Shown one piece after another: positions 24,902 through 33,498 of a DNA stretch of 64,000 nt. Under the pieces are notes generated by a model. It did no database searches, was not told the DNA's origin, and saw only the letters and a list, made by a program, of their open reading frames with translations. Position 1 is the stretch's first letter. Every line of letters starts with the position of its first letter. This DNA is from Treponema sp. UBA4267 (GTDB lineage Bacteria; Spirochaetota; Spirochaetia; Treponematales; Treponemataceae): contig DGWD01000006.1 of assembly GCA_002395155.1 (NCBI GenBank), positions 1 through 64,000 on the forward strand. Reading direction: 5' to 3'. The position numbers and the translations under genes were made by a program.

Positions 24902-27098
24902 TGAACAACGAGCTGCTGTTGTTCACGAAGGTTCTTCTCTTTTAATTTTAGCTGGTGCTGGTTCTGGAAAAACCCGTGTAATTACTAGTAAGATCGCCTA
25001 TTTAATTTCTGAAAAAAATGTTGATCCCTGGTCAATTCTTTCTGTAACCTTTACAAAAAAGGCCGCAAATGAGATGAAGGAAAGGGCTGTTGCAATAGAA
25101 CCAAGGGCTTCAGAGTCTCAAATAAGAACTTTCCACTCTTTTGGTTCCTGGTTTTTACGTCGTTATTCAGAGGCAGCCGGACTGGAAAATACTTTTACTG
25201 TTTATGATGATGATGACATGGCCACTCTTCTAAAAAAGGCCGTGCCATCTTTATCAACAAAAGAGCTAAAACTTGCTGTACACCAAATTTCTTTGGCCAA
25301 AGATTATTGTCTTACTCCAGAAGATGATCTTTCGATTTTAAACAGCGAATTCGATATCAATAATCTTTATGCAGAATATCAAAAAAGACTTAGGGCTACT
25401 GGTAATGCTGACTTTGGTGATTTAATTATGCTGCCTTACCAGATTCTGGATAAGGAAGAGGAAATTGCCAACTATATTCATAATCGTTTTAGGGTGATTA
25501 TGGTTGATGAGTACCAGGATTCCAACATTGCCCAGTACAAGCTTTTGCAAAAATTGTCCGGCGTAGAAGGTAAGAATCCTGCCTATGTTTGTGTTGTAGG
25601 AGATGATGATCAGTCCATCTACCATTTCCGTGGTGCCGAAGTTCAGAATATTTTAACTTTTCCTGACCGTTTTCCAGGAACAGATGTAATTCGCCTTGAA
25701 AGAAACTATCGTTCTACATCAAAAATTTTAAATGCGGCTAATCTGGTTGTAAAAAAGAATCATGACCGTATGGATAAAAATCTTATAGCAGACAGGGGAA
25801 GTGGAAAAAATCCTGTTCTGGCTTTTGTTGGCGATGCAAATGCCGAAGTTTCTTTTGTTGCAGATTTAATCAAGGCTTCTGTAGATGCAAAGGGTAGCAG
25901 CGAAAAAGGTAAGTATTCTGATTGGGCTGTTTTGTACAGAACAAATAGTCAGTCTTTAGGATTTGAAAAAGAGTTTATTCACCGAAAAATTCCTTACGTG
26001 GTTGTAGGTTCCCTTAAGTTTTATGAACGCGAAGAGATTAAGGATGCACTTTCATATTTGTCTTTGTGTGCCAACCAGAGGGATGAAATTTCTTTTAGGC
26101 GTGTAATTAATAAGCCTACCAGGGGAATTGGAGAAAAGACCCAGGATAAGCTTATGGAAGCCGCAATGATTGTAAGGGAAGATGGAAGTCCCGGCTTTGA
26201 CAATCTTATTGAAAGTGCAAAACGTTCTGCTCCAGAATTATCTAAAAAGGCCAGGGATGGGGTAGAGGCCTTTGTAAAACTATTTGAAACAGTTCTTTCT
26301 TGCTTTGATAAAAGTAAAAAGCTTTCAGATTTTGTTGAAAGAGTGATAAGGGATTCCGGTCTTGATGAATACCATAAGGCTGGAGATGAAATTGATGGAA
26401 CGACTCGTGTTCAAAACCTTCAGGAACTTGTTAATTCAGCAGTTCCTTATGAATGTACAATGGAAGGTCTGCTGGCATTTTTGGATGCCATTAATTTGGA
26501 CCGTACACTTGCAACTCAGGCCGAAGAAGATATGGACAATGCCGTTACCTTAATCACCCTGCATAATACAAAAGGTTTGGAATACAATAAGGTTGTAATT
26601 ACGGGGCTGGAAGAAGGTGTTTTTCCACGACAGGATAAGACTGGTGCCGAATTGGAAGAGGAACGCAGACTTTTTTATGTTGGAATTACCCGTGCCCGAG
26701 ATGAATTATATGTAACTTCTGCTGCAAAACGTTGTCTTTATGGTAGCTGGCAATATATGAGACCTAGTCCTTTTATAAAGGAATGTGCTTCTGCATTTAA
26801 AGTGGTTGGTCAGGCTCCATTTGGTTTTGGTGCTTCTCATGCCTCTGCCAGCTTTAATCCAAGAACTGCTGGATTAAGTGCAGGTTATGCAGCTGGTTAT
26901 AGGGCTGAAAATTCAGAAGTAGCTGAAAAGTGGAAAAAAGGTGTAAAGGTTTACCACGATGACTATGGTTACGGAATGATTGTAAAGGCTTATGAAACAG
27001 ATGCGGAGTATGTAGTAGAGGTTCAGTTTGAGGGTGGAAATTCTAAAAAATTTCTTCCACGATATCAGGCTAAGTCTCTTACAATTGTAAAAGATTAA
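24873..27098 (+). CDS. UvrD/PcrA-type superfamily 1 DNA helicase
   Basis: This is a 741-residue 3'-5' helicase for mismatch and excision repair or for removing stalled complexes. Motifs are in order: Q motif LNDEQRAAV, Walker A GAGSGKT (28-34), Ia SVTFTKKAANEMKERA, motif II VDEYQDSN, III DDDQSIYHFRGA, IV RNYRST, V LHNTKGLEYNKVVITG and VI VGITRARDELYVT. A C-terminal Tudor-like domain (VYHDDYGYGMIV...GNSKKFLPRYQAKSL) is typical of PcrA and UvrD. The start is placed at 24873 (MQDYLKILNDEQR); an ATG at 24849 would add eight residues absent from the family. It overlaps the preceding GGDEF gene, which suggests coupling. The gene sits between two paralogous cyclase genes. Confidence 0.92.
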   Translation: MQDYLKILNDEQRAAVVHEGSSLLILAGAGSGKTRVITSKIAYLISEKNVDPWSILSVTFTKKAANEMKERAVAIEPRASESQIRTFHSFGSWFLRRYSEAAGLENTFTVYDDDDMATLLKKAVPSLSTKELKLAVHQISLAKDYCLTPEDDLSILNSEFDINNLYAEYQKRLRATGNADFGDLIMLPYQILDKEEEIANYIHNRFRVIMVDEYQDSNIAQYKLLQKLSGVEGKNPAYVCVVGDDDQSIYHFRGAEVQNILTFPDRFPGTDVIRLERNYRSTSKILNAANLVVKKNHDRMDKNLIADRGSGKNPVLAFVGDANAEVSFVADLIKASVDAKGSSEKGKYSDWAVLYRTNSQSLGFEKEFIHRKIPYVVVGSLKFYEREEIKDALSYLSLCANQRDEISFRRVINKPTRGIGEKTQDKLMEAAMIVREDGSPGFDNLIESAKRSAPELSKKARDGVEAFVKLFETVLSCFDKSKKLSDFVERVIRDSGLDEYHKAGDEIDGTTRVQNLQELVNSAVPYECTMEGLLAFLDAINLDRTLATQAEEDMDNAVTLITLHNTKGLEYNKVVITGLEEGVFPRQDKTGAELEEERRLFYVGITRARDELYVTSAAKRCLYGSWQYMRPSPFIKECASAFKVVGQAPFGFGASHASASFNPRTAGLSAGYAAGYRAENSEVAEKWKKGVKVYHDDYGYGMIVKAYETDAEYVVEVQFEGGNSKKFLPRYQAKSLTIVKD

Positions 27099-27188
27099 TG
27101 ACAAATAGCCTGTTTGCGGTTATTATTTTATTAAGTAAAACGATTTAAAAATAATTTCAAAATATTTTATCTAGAAGTGAGTTTTTTA

Positions 27189-29138
27189 ATGACTTCATCA
27201 AAATTACGAATTGGTCTTGCAATAGACTATGTTTATTCGGATTATTCTATAGCCTTATTGGATGGAATTAAAAAGGCTTGTAAAGATTTTAACGCAGAGC
27301 TTTTAATTTTTCCAATTGGTGAATTAAACAATATTTCTTTTGCTTATGATTATCAGTATACGGCTACTGCTGCTTTAATTTCTTCCAAAAACCTGGATGG
27401 TCTTGTTTTTGCCTCTGGAACACAATTGCATTATATGTCCAAAGGTGACTTGCATTCTTACATTAAAGGTTTTAATCCTATTCCTGTTGTAAGTCTTTCT
27501 GCAGAGTTCCCAGGAATTACTTCAATTACAGTTGAATGTTATTCAGCCTATAAAAATTTAATTGATAATTTGATCGATGTTCAAAAGTGTAAAAAGTTTG
27601 GAATTGTTAGCGTAAGAGGTTCATCTTCTGAACCAAAAATTAGAACCAAGTATATAAAAGAGATTCTAAAAGAAAAAGAAGTTCCTTCAAAAAATATAAC
27701 TATCTGGAAATCTAACTTTTCGTATACAAATGTTTTTGAAGATTTGTCTTCCTGGTACGAAGTCAATAAAAAGTTTGATTTTGATGCCCTTATTTGTTTA
27801 AGCGACGAAATGGCCTATGGTGCTATAGATTTTTGTAAAAAAATTGGAAAAAGGATTCCTGAAGATATAGTTGTAAGTGGTTTTGATGATTTGGACCGTT
27901 CAAAATACTCATTACCTCCATTAACTTCTATTAATCAGAGACTTTTTGATCAGGGGTATAAGTCGGTCACACTGCTAACCGATTTAATAAAGGGTAAAAA
28001 AGTTCCTTATATCAATGTTGTGGATGCAAAAGTTCGATTCCGAAAATCAACCAGCAAAATTAGCAGGCTTAAAGTTGAAAAAATTGACGGACAATCTCAT
28101 TATTCTGCAATTGAATGGTATTCTAAAAGAGGGCAGTTCTACTCCATTACCAGGTTTTACACCGAAATGCAAAATGATATTTCTTTGGAACAACTTAGGG
28201 CAAGAATTAATGATGATATAAGACTGATGGGAATTACAGCCTGTGCAATTGTTTTGTATGAACAGCCAATAGAAATGGCAATGCCTTTTGAATATTTTAA
28301 CCTTCCCCACAAGGCAAGGCTTTTTGCAGCTTACGACGATTATTGTGGTTATGACTCAAATAAGTCTGATGGAGAAATCCGTTTTGATCCGAATGAAACT
28401 TATTTGCCGGAAAATACAATTCAGGCAAATGATGAAGGTGTTTTAGTCGTTTCCCTTTTTCACAAAACATTACAGTATGGTTATATTGTTTTGCGTCAAG
28501 GCCAGCTGGATGTAACTGTTTACGACTTGTTTACAAAAATTACTTCCACAATCATTTCAAACATTTATTCCTTTGCCCTAATGCACAATGAAACTACGGA
28601 ATATAGAGCTAAGTTTGATAAAATGGACGTCATTGCCCGTACCGATGAACTTACCGGCTTAAATAACAGACGTGGTCTTTATGATTTAGGACAGACGACA
28701 CTAAAATTTGCCAAGGCAATGGGGCAGAGTGGTATGGTCGTTTATTGTGATATGGATGGACTTAAAAAAATAAATGATACCTATGGTCACGAAACTGGAG
28801 ACCGGGCTATTATGGCAGAGTCCATCATCTTAAAGGGAAATTTCCGCTCTAATGATATTGTTTCTAGAATTGGTGGCGATGAATTTGCTCTTATTTGTCC
28901 GGGGCTTACTCCAGAGGCCTTTACAAGAATAAAGGCTCAGGTAAATATTGATTGCGAAAAATGGTCTATTGATAATCAGACTCCTTTTTCTCTTTCTATA
29001 AGTATGGGGGCTGTTGTTTATCCTAGCGAAAGTGACGGCTATCAGCTTACGGCCCTGCTTTCTAAGGCTGATGACCTTTTGTATAAAGAAAAGCGGGCCA
29101 AGAAAAATCTTGATTCTGCCAAAAAGAAGAAAAAATAG
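27189..29138 (+). CDS. LacI-type ligand-binding domain fused to a diguanylate cyclase (second copy)
   Basis: This 649-residue paralogue of 22943-24901 has the same order of parts: LacI-like sensor without a headpiece (about 1-285: LRIGLAIDYVYSDYSIALL, ALICLSDEMAYGAIDFC, DIVVSGFDDLDRSKYSLPPL), a divergent middle region, then GGDEF (about 485-640). The active site is GGDEF, and RSND five residues before it is an I-site, so it should be an active, product-inhibited cyclase. The start is taken as ATG 27189; a GTG at 27177 is also in frame. Sensor residues differ clearly from the first copy, so the ligands probably differ. It converges on the OmpA-like gene with only 3 bases between stops. Confidence 0.88.
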   Translation: MTSSKLRIGLAIDYVYSDYSIALLDGIKKACKDFNAELLIFPIGELNNISFAYDYQYTATAALISSKNLDGLVFASGTQLHYMSKGDLHSYIKGFNPIPVVSLSAEFPGITSITVECYSAYKNLIDNLIDVQKCKKFGIVSVRGSSSEPKIRTKYIKEILKEKEVPSKNITIWKSNFSYTNVFEDLSSWYEVNKKFDFDALICLSDEMAYGAIDFCKKIGKRIPEDIVVSGFDDLDRSKYSLPPLTSINQRLFDQGYKSVTLLTDLIKGKKVPYINVVDAKVRFRKSTSKISRLKVEKIDGQSHYSAIEWYSKRGQFYSITRFYTEMQNDISLEQLRARINDDIRLMGITACAIVLYEQPIEMAMPFEYFNLPHKARLFAAYDDYCGYDSNKSDGEIRFDPNETYLPENTIQANDEGVLVVSLFHKTLQYGYIVLRQGQLDVTVYDLFTKITSTIISNIYSFALMHNETTEYRAKFDKMDVIARTDELTGLNNRRGLYDLGQTTLKFAKAMGQSGMVVYCDMDGLKKINDTYGHETGDRAIMAESIILKGNFRSNDIVSRIGGDEFALICPGLTPEAFTRIKAQVNIDCEKWSIDNQTPFSLSISMGAVVYPSESDGYQLTALLSKADDLLYKEKRAKKNLDSAKKKKK

Positions 29139-29141
29139 AAG

Positions 29142-30494
29142 TTACTTCCAGTCGCGCTGAATATATGTAGCTCTAGGGCGGGCGGTTATGTCAACGCGAC
29201 GGTTCTGGGCTCTTCCTTCTTCTGTTTCGTTGCTTGCTATTGGAAGGGTTCCACCGTATCCCTTGTAGGTAAAGAGTTTTTCGTCTAATCCCAAATCAAT
29301 CAGGGCATTCATAACTGTTCTAGTTCTTTCAATTGAAAGGTTCAGCTGGCCTACAGGTTTTCCTACATCGGCAGTGTGTCCTTCAATAAGAATTGTGTAT
29401 CCATCATCCATAAGCAGATTTGCAAGATTTTCTGCAATTACCTGGATTCTAGGTTTTTCAGAAGGAAGAAGTTCTGCTGAATCTGGATAGAACTTTAAGT
29501 CTACCGAGAAGAGAATTCCGTCGATTGAATCTGAAATTGTAACTCCAGGAACCTTGTTTTCGTAAAAGTACTGTTTAACGGCATTGTATTTTACATAGTA
29601 AGAAAGGTCTTTTTCTGGAACCGAAATGTCATAAACAATGTTTTCTTTATCAAGAAGAATTACAAGTTTTCCTTCCTGCATCAATTTAACATTTTCTGGA
29701 ATAGTAAGGATTTTTAGAGCATCCTTGTGTTTAATTATAGGGTCTGTTCTGTTTCGGCCATAAACTTCTGTTGCTCTTATGTAAAGTGGATCCGAACCAA
29801 CTCTATCTTCGTAGTTAGAAATATCATCTGAGTAGTGGTATCCTACAAGTCCTTCTTTTTTATCTACATCAGGATTCACAAGATTTTTTTCAAAAATACG
29901 GTTCATCTGATCATCCCAAATTTGGGGGAAGAGACAAGGATTAATTTCGCTTTTTACATATTCACCATGAACTGGGTAGGCCCCTCTTGCATCAATAATA
30001 ATTCCGGAATATGGACGTGATGCAACATATTCAATTGGTTCTTCTGGTGTAAAGGCATAATTGTGGCGTATAAGCTGGTTGCTTAAATCTTTAAGATTAA
30101 GTGTATTTGTTGTGTTTAAATTTTTCAAATCCTTAGAAAAAACATCTGGAGTTTTGTAGCCGCCCATAATAAAGTGGTAAACCTGGTCCAGAGTTAACTG
30201 ATCTGCAATTACTGTATCTGAAAGTTTTTTTTGATTATCTTCATAAAGCGAAAGTAGGGCTGGCTGGATAAGGGGAGGCATTTTTGCTTTAATCTGGGCC
30301 GAAGCGGTCCTTTTTCCAGAAGGCATTACAATCTGTGCTTTTTCTGTATCAAGAGAAATTTTTGTTGTAAAAACACGGGTAATCCAGTTGATTGAAGAAA
30401 CTGCTTCTACATAAGAATTTTTTTCTTTTGCAAATATGTTTAATCCTAAAATGGCAAGAAGACTTAGGCTAATAAATTTCTTTTTTGTAGTCAT
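29142..30494 (-). CDS. OmpA-family envelope protein
   Basis: The 450-residue protein has a signal peptide (MTTKKKFISLSLLAILGLNIFA), a long unassigned N-terminal region and a C-terminal OmpA peptidoglycan-binding domain (about 325-440). The domain is recognised by LKFYPDSAELLPSEKPRIQ, ILIEGHTADVG, LSIERTRTVMNALIDLG, YKGYGGTLPIASN and GRAQNRRVDI. It should tether an outer-membrane or periplasmic structure to the cell wall. The start at 30494 has GGGA 8 nt upstream and begins the signal peptide; a longer frame to 30524 does not. It is the last gene of a minus-strand envelope operon after the lytic transglycosylase. The N-terminal part is conserved-looking but I do not recognise it. Confidence 0.85.
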   Translation of the reverse strand: MTTKKKFISLSLLAILGLNIFAKEKNSYVEAVSSINWITRVFTTKISLDTEKAQIVMPSGKRTASAQIKAKMPPLIQPALLSLYEDNQKKLSDTVIADQLTLDQVYHFIMGGYKTPDVFSKDLKNLNTTNTLNLKDLSNQLIRHNYAFTPEEPIEYVASRPYSGIIIDARGAYPVHGEYVKSEINPCLFPQIWDDQMNRIFEKNLVNPDVDKKEGLVGYHYSDDISNYEDRVGSDPLYIRATEVYGRNRTDPIIKHKDALKILTIPENVKLMQEGKLVILLDKENIVYDISVPEKDLSYYVKYNAVKQYFYENKVPGVTISDSIDGILFSVDLKFYPDSAELLPSEKPRIQVIAENLANLLMDDGYTILIEGHTADVGKPVGQLNLSIERTRTVMNALIDLGLDEKLFTYKGYGGTLPIASNETEEGRAQNRRVDITARPRATYIQRDWK

Positions 30495-30537
30495 AGTAAA
30501 TCCCGTTTTAATAAAATTTCTCATTTAAAACATCGGA

Positions 30538-31722
30538 TTATTTTTTTGGAATATAAAGAACTTTTCCTATTTTTAGTATGGCATTTTCTTTTATATTGTT
30601 AAGGTCACAGATATCTTGAACTGTAACTCCATATCGTCTGGAAATTGACCAGAGGGAGTCGCCTGCAACAACTGTATACTTAAATGGAAATTCAATTGGA
30701 GTAAGTTTTTTTATAGCTTCCTGGGCAGGTTCCTTCATCCCCAGGGGCAGTCTAATCTGTGTTTTTTTTGTAGGGTGTGTCATTCCCAAAATAAAAGAGG
30801 GATTAAGGTGTTTGAGGCTGTCTTCATCAATCCTCATTTCCTGAGCTAATTGTGTGATGGAGTAGGCCTTGTTTACTTCCAGATAATCAAAATTTCCATC
30901 CCTTTCGTTTATTAGTTCTTTAAACTCCTGTTCGTGATCAGGAAGTTCAATTCCGTAGTATTTGCTGTTCATTGCAAGGTCTGCTATGGCAAGGAGTTTA
31001 GGAACATAGTGGGCGGTTTGGCTTGGTAAAAGATTGTGGTCTACCAAATACCAGTAATTTTTTTCCTGGGCTTTTTTGAGGCATTTTGTCATTGCTCCTA
31101 CACCACAATTGTAGGCTGCTATTGCTAAAAGCCAGTCCTGAAAATAGTTGTAATTATCGTTTAGTTTTTTTAAGGCTCCCTCTGTCGATTTCCAGGGATC
31201 CAGCCTTTCGTCAACAAAATCGTTTAGTGTTAAAAAAGGCCATACAGAATTTGCCATGAACTGCCACATTCCAATTGCCCCTGAGCGTGACTTTGCATTT
31301 GTTTTATAATTGGATTCTACAACCGGCAAATACTCCAAAATAGCAGGCATTTCTTTTTCCTGAATTGCCTTACGAACATAAAGGCGGTATTCCATAGCAT
31401 CTTCCAAATATTGATAAAGAAGCTTGGACCATTTTTCGCTCAAGTACTGCTGGCGGAATTTTTCTACGTCTGGGCGTTGGAGTATTTCGTCTGGGATGCC
31501 TGGTAAACTCTGATGCGGAATCTTTTCGTCCTTATCTTCCAAGCTGGCAGGAGGTTCTTCTGTAACTAATTCCTCCAGGTCTTCATCTTCGGTAAAACCC
31601 TTTTCTTTTTCCAGTTCTTCAAGTTCAACCGCAATAAGATCTTCTGTCTGAACTTTCTCTTGAGAAAAAAATGGGTTTAGAAATATAAAAAATAAGAAGG
31701 ATAGAAAAAGGGCTTTTCGCAT
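30538..31722 (-). CDS. Membrane-bound lytic transglycosylase with LysM domains (MltD-like)
   Basis: The 394-residue exported enzyme cleaves peptidoglycan glycan strands to 1,6-anhydro products. A signal peptide (about 1-20) leads into an acidic linker (about 25-70) and an SLT domain (about 95-260). The catalytic Glu136 is in YLPVVESNYK, followed by SRSGAIGMWQFM and AIAAYNCGVGAM. A degenerate LysM-like stretch (YSITQLAQEMRIDEDSLKHLNP) and a clear C-terminal LysM (about 348-392, YTVVAGDSLWSISRRYG) bind the wall. The ATG overlaps the stop of the upstream lipoprotein gene by one base (TAATG). With its operon partners it points to local wall remodelling in the envelope. Confidence 0.92.
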   Translation of the reverse strand: MRKALFLSFLFFIFLNPFFSQEKVQTEDLIAVELEELEKEKGFTEDEDLEELVTEEPPASLEDKDEKIPHQSLPGIPDEILQRPDVEKFRQQYLSEKWSKLLYQYLEDAMEYRLYVRKAIQEKEMPAILEYLPVVESNYKTNAKSRSGAIGMWQFMANSVWPFLTLNDFVDERLDPWKSTEGALKKLNDNYNYFQDWLLAIAAYNCGVGAMTKCLKKAQEKNYWYLVDHNLLPSQTAHYVPKLLAIADLAMNSKYYGIELPDHEQEFKELINERDGNFDYLEVNKAYSITQLAQEMRIDEDSLKHLNPSFILGMTHPTKKTQIRLPLGMKEPAQEAIKKLTPIEFPFKYTVVAGDSLWSISRRYGVTVQDICDLNNIKENAILKIGKVLYIPKK

Positions 31723-32771
31723 TACAGTTTGTTACCTAGGTAAATACCTGCCCATTCCCAGTTTCCGTGAATATCAGGGTTTAGAGGAAAGTCTACCTTA
31801 CGGAAATAAAAATAGAAGATAGGAACATAAGTTGCCCAGCCCCAGGTTCGTAAATATGCCTCGTTAGGGTTTGAAGCTTCGTCCAAAGTATCAGCATAAC
31901 GGATTCTTTTTCCGCGGGCCCAGGATGCCATTGGAGTTTCCTCCTGGGAGTTGGCATCGTTTTCATCTTGCTTCCATGACATTGTAAAGAAATTAACTTT
32001 AGCCTTGTATTTGTCCAGTTGTCGCCAGTTGTAGGTTCTGATTGCCTTTTTAACGGCTTCTTCAAGGGCAGGCAGACTTTCAAAAGTCCAGTCCTGAGAA
32101 GAATTATTAAAATCTACAAGGTGGCGGGCATTTTTGTAGGCGTCAGGTTCTCCAGGAATCTGAATTGTTGTTGCATCTGGCTGTTCCAAAAAGAGGGAAT
32201 AAGCTTTTAGAGCCTGATCCCACTGGTTATCGTTTTGGTATTCAATTGCCAGACGCAGATAGAGTTCAGTTGTATTTACATTCTGAGGAAAACGGTTTAT
32301 GAGCTCGTTAAAATATTTGATTCGGTGAGCTGGAGTTTTACTAATTTGAATAAGATTTTGCAAACACTTAAAGTGTACCGAAGTTCCTTTTACCAGCAGG
32401 TCAGGGCATTGCTGTAAAATGCGGTCAAAGTAATACTCGGCAACAGGTTCGGCTCCGGTTGAACGGTAAGCGTCGGCTGTCATTAAAAGCCAGTAGGAGT
32501 TGTACATATCATTTGGGTTTTCTTCTACCCAATCAGTTAAAAACAGAATAAGGCCCTGGTAGTCCTTTTGAATACGGTAAGAACTTGCCAGCTGATTAAT
32601 GATGGAATATCGCTGTTTTTCGTTTAAATTTTGTGTTTCAAGTATTTCTTTTAATTCTAATTTATTATCAGTTATAGATTGACTGGTTTTTGTGTTTTGA
32701 TTTCTGTTACATGCCGAAAATAAAAGGGCAGAGATGCATACAAAAACTAAAGATATGCTTTTTAAATTCAT
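31722..32771 (-). CDS. TPR-containing lipoprotein
   Basis: The 349-residue protein has a lipoprotein signal ending LLFSAC (Cys21), followed by a linker and several TPR-like helical pairs (about 45-240: LASSYRIQKDYQGLILFLTDW, YYFDRILQQCP, LYLRLAIEYQNDNQWDQALKAYSLFL). The C-terminal third is Trp-rich (WKQDEND, WARGKRIRYADT, WGWATYVPIFYFYFRKVD) and unassigned. It is the first gene of the operon with the MltD-like transglycosylase and the OmpA-like protein, so it may act as their scaffold. The promoter TTTACA-N17-TAAATT ends 7 nt before the ATG, suggesting a leaderless message. Function is not known. Confidence 0.85.
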   Translation of the reverse strand: MNLKSISLVFVCISALLFSACNRNQNTKTSQSITDNKLELKEILETQNLNEKQRYSIINQLASSYRIQKDYQGLILFLTDWVEENPNDMYNSYWLLMTADAYRSTGAEPVAEYYFDRILQQCPDLLVKGTSVHFKCLQNLIQISKTPAHRIKYFNELINRFPQNVNTTELYLRLAIEYQNDNQWDQALKAYSLFLEQPDATTIQIPGEPDAYKNARHLVDFNNSSQDWTFESLPALEEAVKKAIRTYNWRQLDKYKAKVNFFTMSWKQDENDANSQEETPMASWARGKRIRYADTLDEASNPNEAYLRTWGWATYVPIFYFYFRKVDFPLNPDIHGNWEWAGIYLGNKL

Positions 32772-32778
32772 GGTTTTG

Positions 32779-32807
32779 AATTTAGCATGTTGGATTGTTA
32801 TTGTAAA
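32779..32807 (-). promoter_or_regulatory. Promoter of the TPR-lipoprotein/transglycosylase/OmpA operon, leaderless
   Basis: On the minus strand TTTACA (32802-32807), 17 bases, TAAATT (32779-32784), 7 bases, ATG at 32771. Confidence 0.6.
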
Positions 32808-32874
32808 GATTAACTTTTATTTGTATTATTAACTATATAAGCGATTTATTTAATTTTTTTTGAGAGGGAAAATA

Positions 32875-33486
32875 GTGAAAGAGGTCCAAAAATCGGTTTT
32901 GGTAAATATATTAATAGTTTTTGGACTTCTGCTATTTTTGGCAGTTGGTTCATTTGCTTTTTGGACAAACGATAAAGAAGTGTTGAATGTTTTAACACTA
33001 ATCTTCTTGTCTTTACAATTTCTTTTTGGCCTTACAGCTTTAATCTTTTCTGTAAAACGTACTCATATTGCAACCCATTTATTTATGGGCAGTCTTCTTG
33101 CAGTCTGGGCTATACTATATTTTTTGGTTGAAAATGTATTAACTTGTGGAATAAAAGAATTCTGGCCTGTTTTTGGTCTTTTTGCAGGCCTTCTTCTTTT
33201 TACTTCTGGTTTCTACAAGTATAGAAAAATTAAGTTTGGCTATTTAATTCCTTCTGTAACTCTTGTAGGAATGGGTGTTTGGTATTCATTCTTTTCATTC
33301 CGAGTTATAAAAACTTCATTTATTGTGGTTGTAAAAAGATTAGGTCCAGCATTTGCTTTATTACTTGGACTTTTCCTAATCGTCTTATTCTTTATTCAAA
33401 AAAGAAACAAAAAGTTTGTAGTAAAAGATGATGAAATTGGAACCTTCTCTGATGAAGATGAAGAAATTGTAAAAGATGTTGAATAA
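32875..33486 (+). CDS. Six-helix membrane protein, unknown function
   Basis: The product is 203 residues with about six membrane helices (for example VLVNILIVFGLLLFLAVGSF, LTLIFLSLQFLFGLTALIF, FGLFAGLLLFTSGFY and FALLLGLFLIVLFFI) and an acidic cytoplasmic C-tail (about 185-203, DDEIGTFSDEDEEIVKD). I do not recognise the family. The start is a GTG at 32875, chosen because AGAGGG lies 6 nt upstream; a TTG at 32860 lacks one. The TPR gene follows after 12 bases in the same direction, so the two are probably cotranscribed and may form a membrane anchor plus periplasmic TPR partner. That last point is inference from order. Confidence 0.75.
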   Translation: MKEVQKSVLVNILIVFGLLLFLAVGSFAFWTNDKEVLNVLTLIFLSLQFLFGLTALIFSVKRTHIATHLFMGSLLAVWAILYFLVENVLTCGIKEFWPVFGLFAGLLLFTSGFYKYRKIKFGYLIPSVTLVGMGVWYSFFSFRVIKTSFIVVVKRLGPAFALLLGLFLIVLFFIQKRNKKFVVKDDEIGTFSDEDEEIVKDVE

Positions 33487-33498
33487 TTGGGTAACTAA

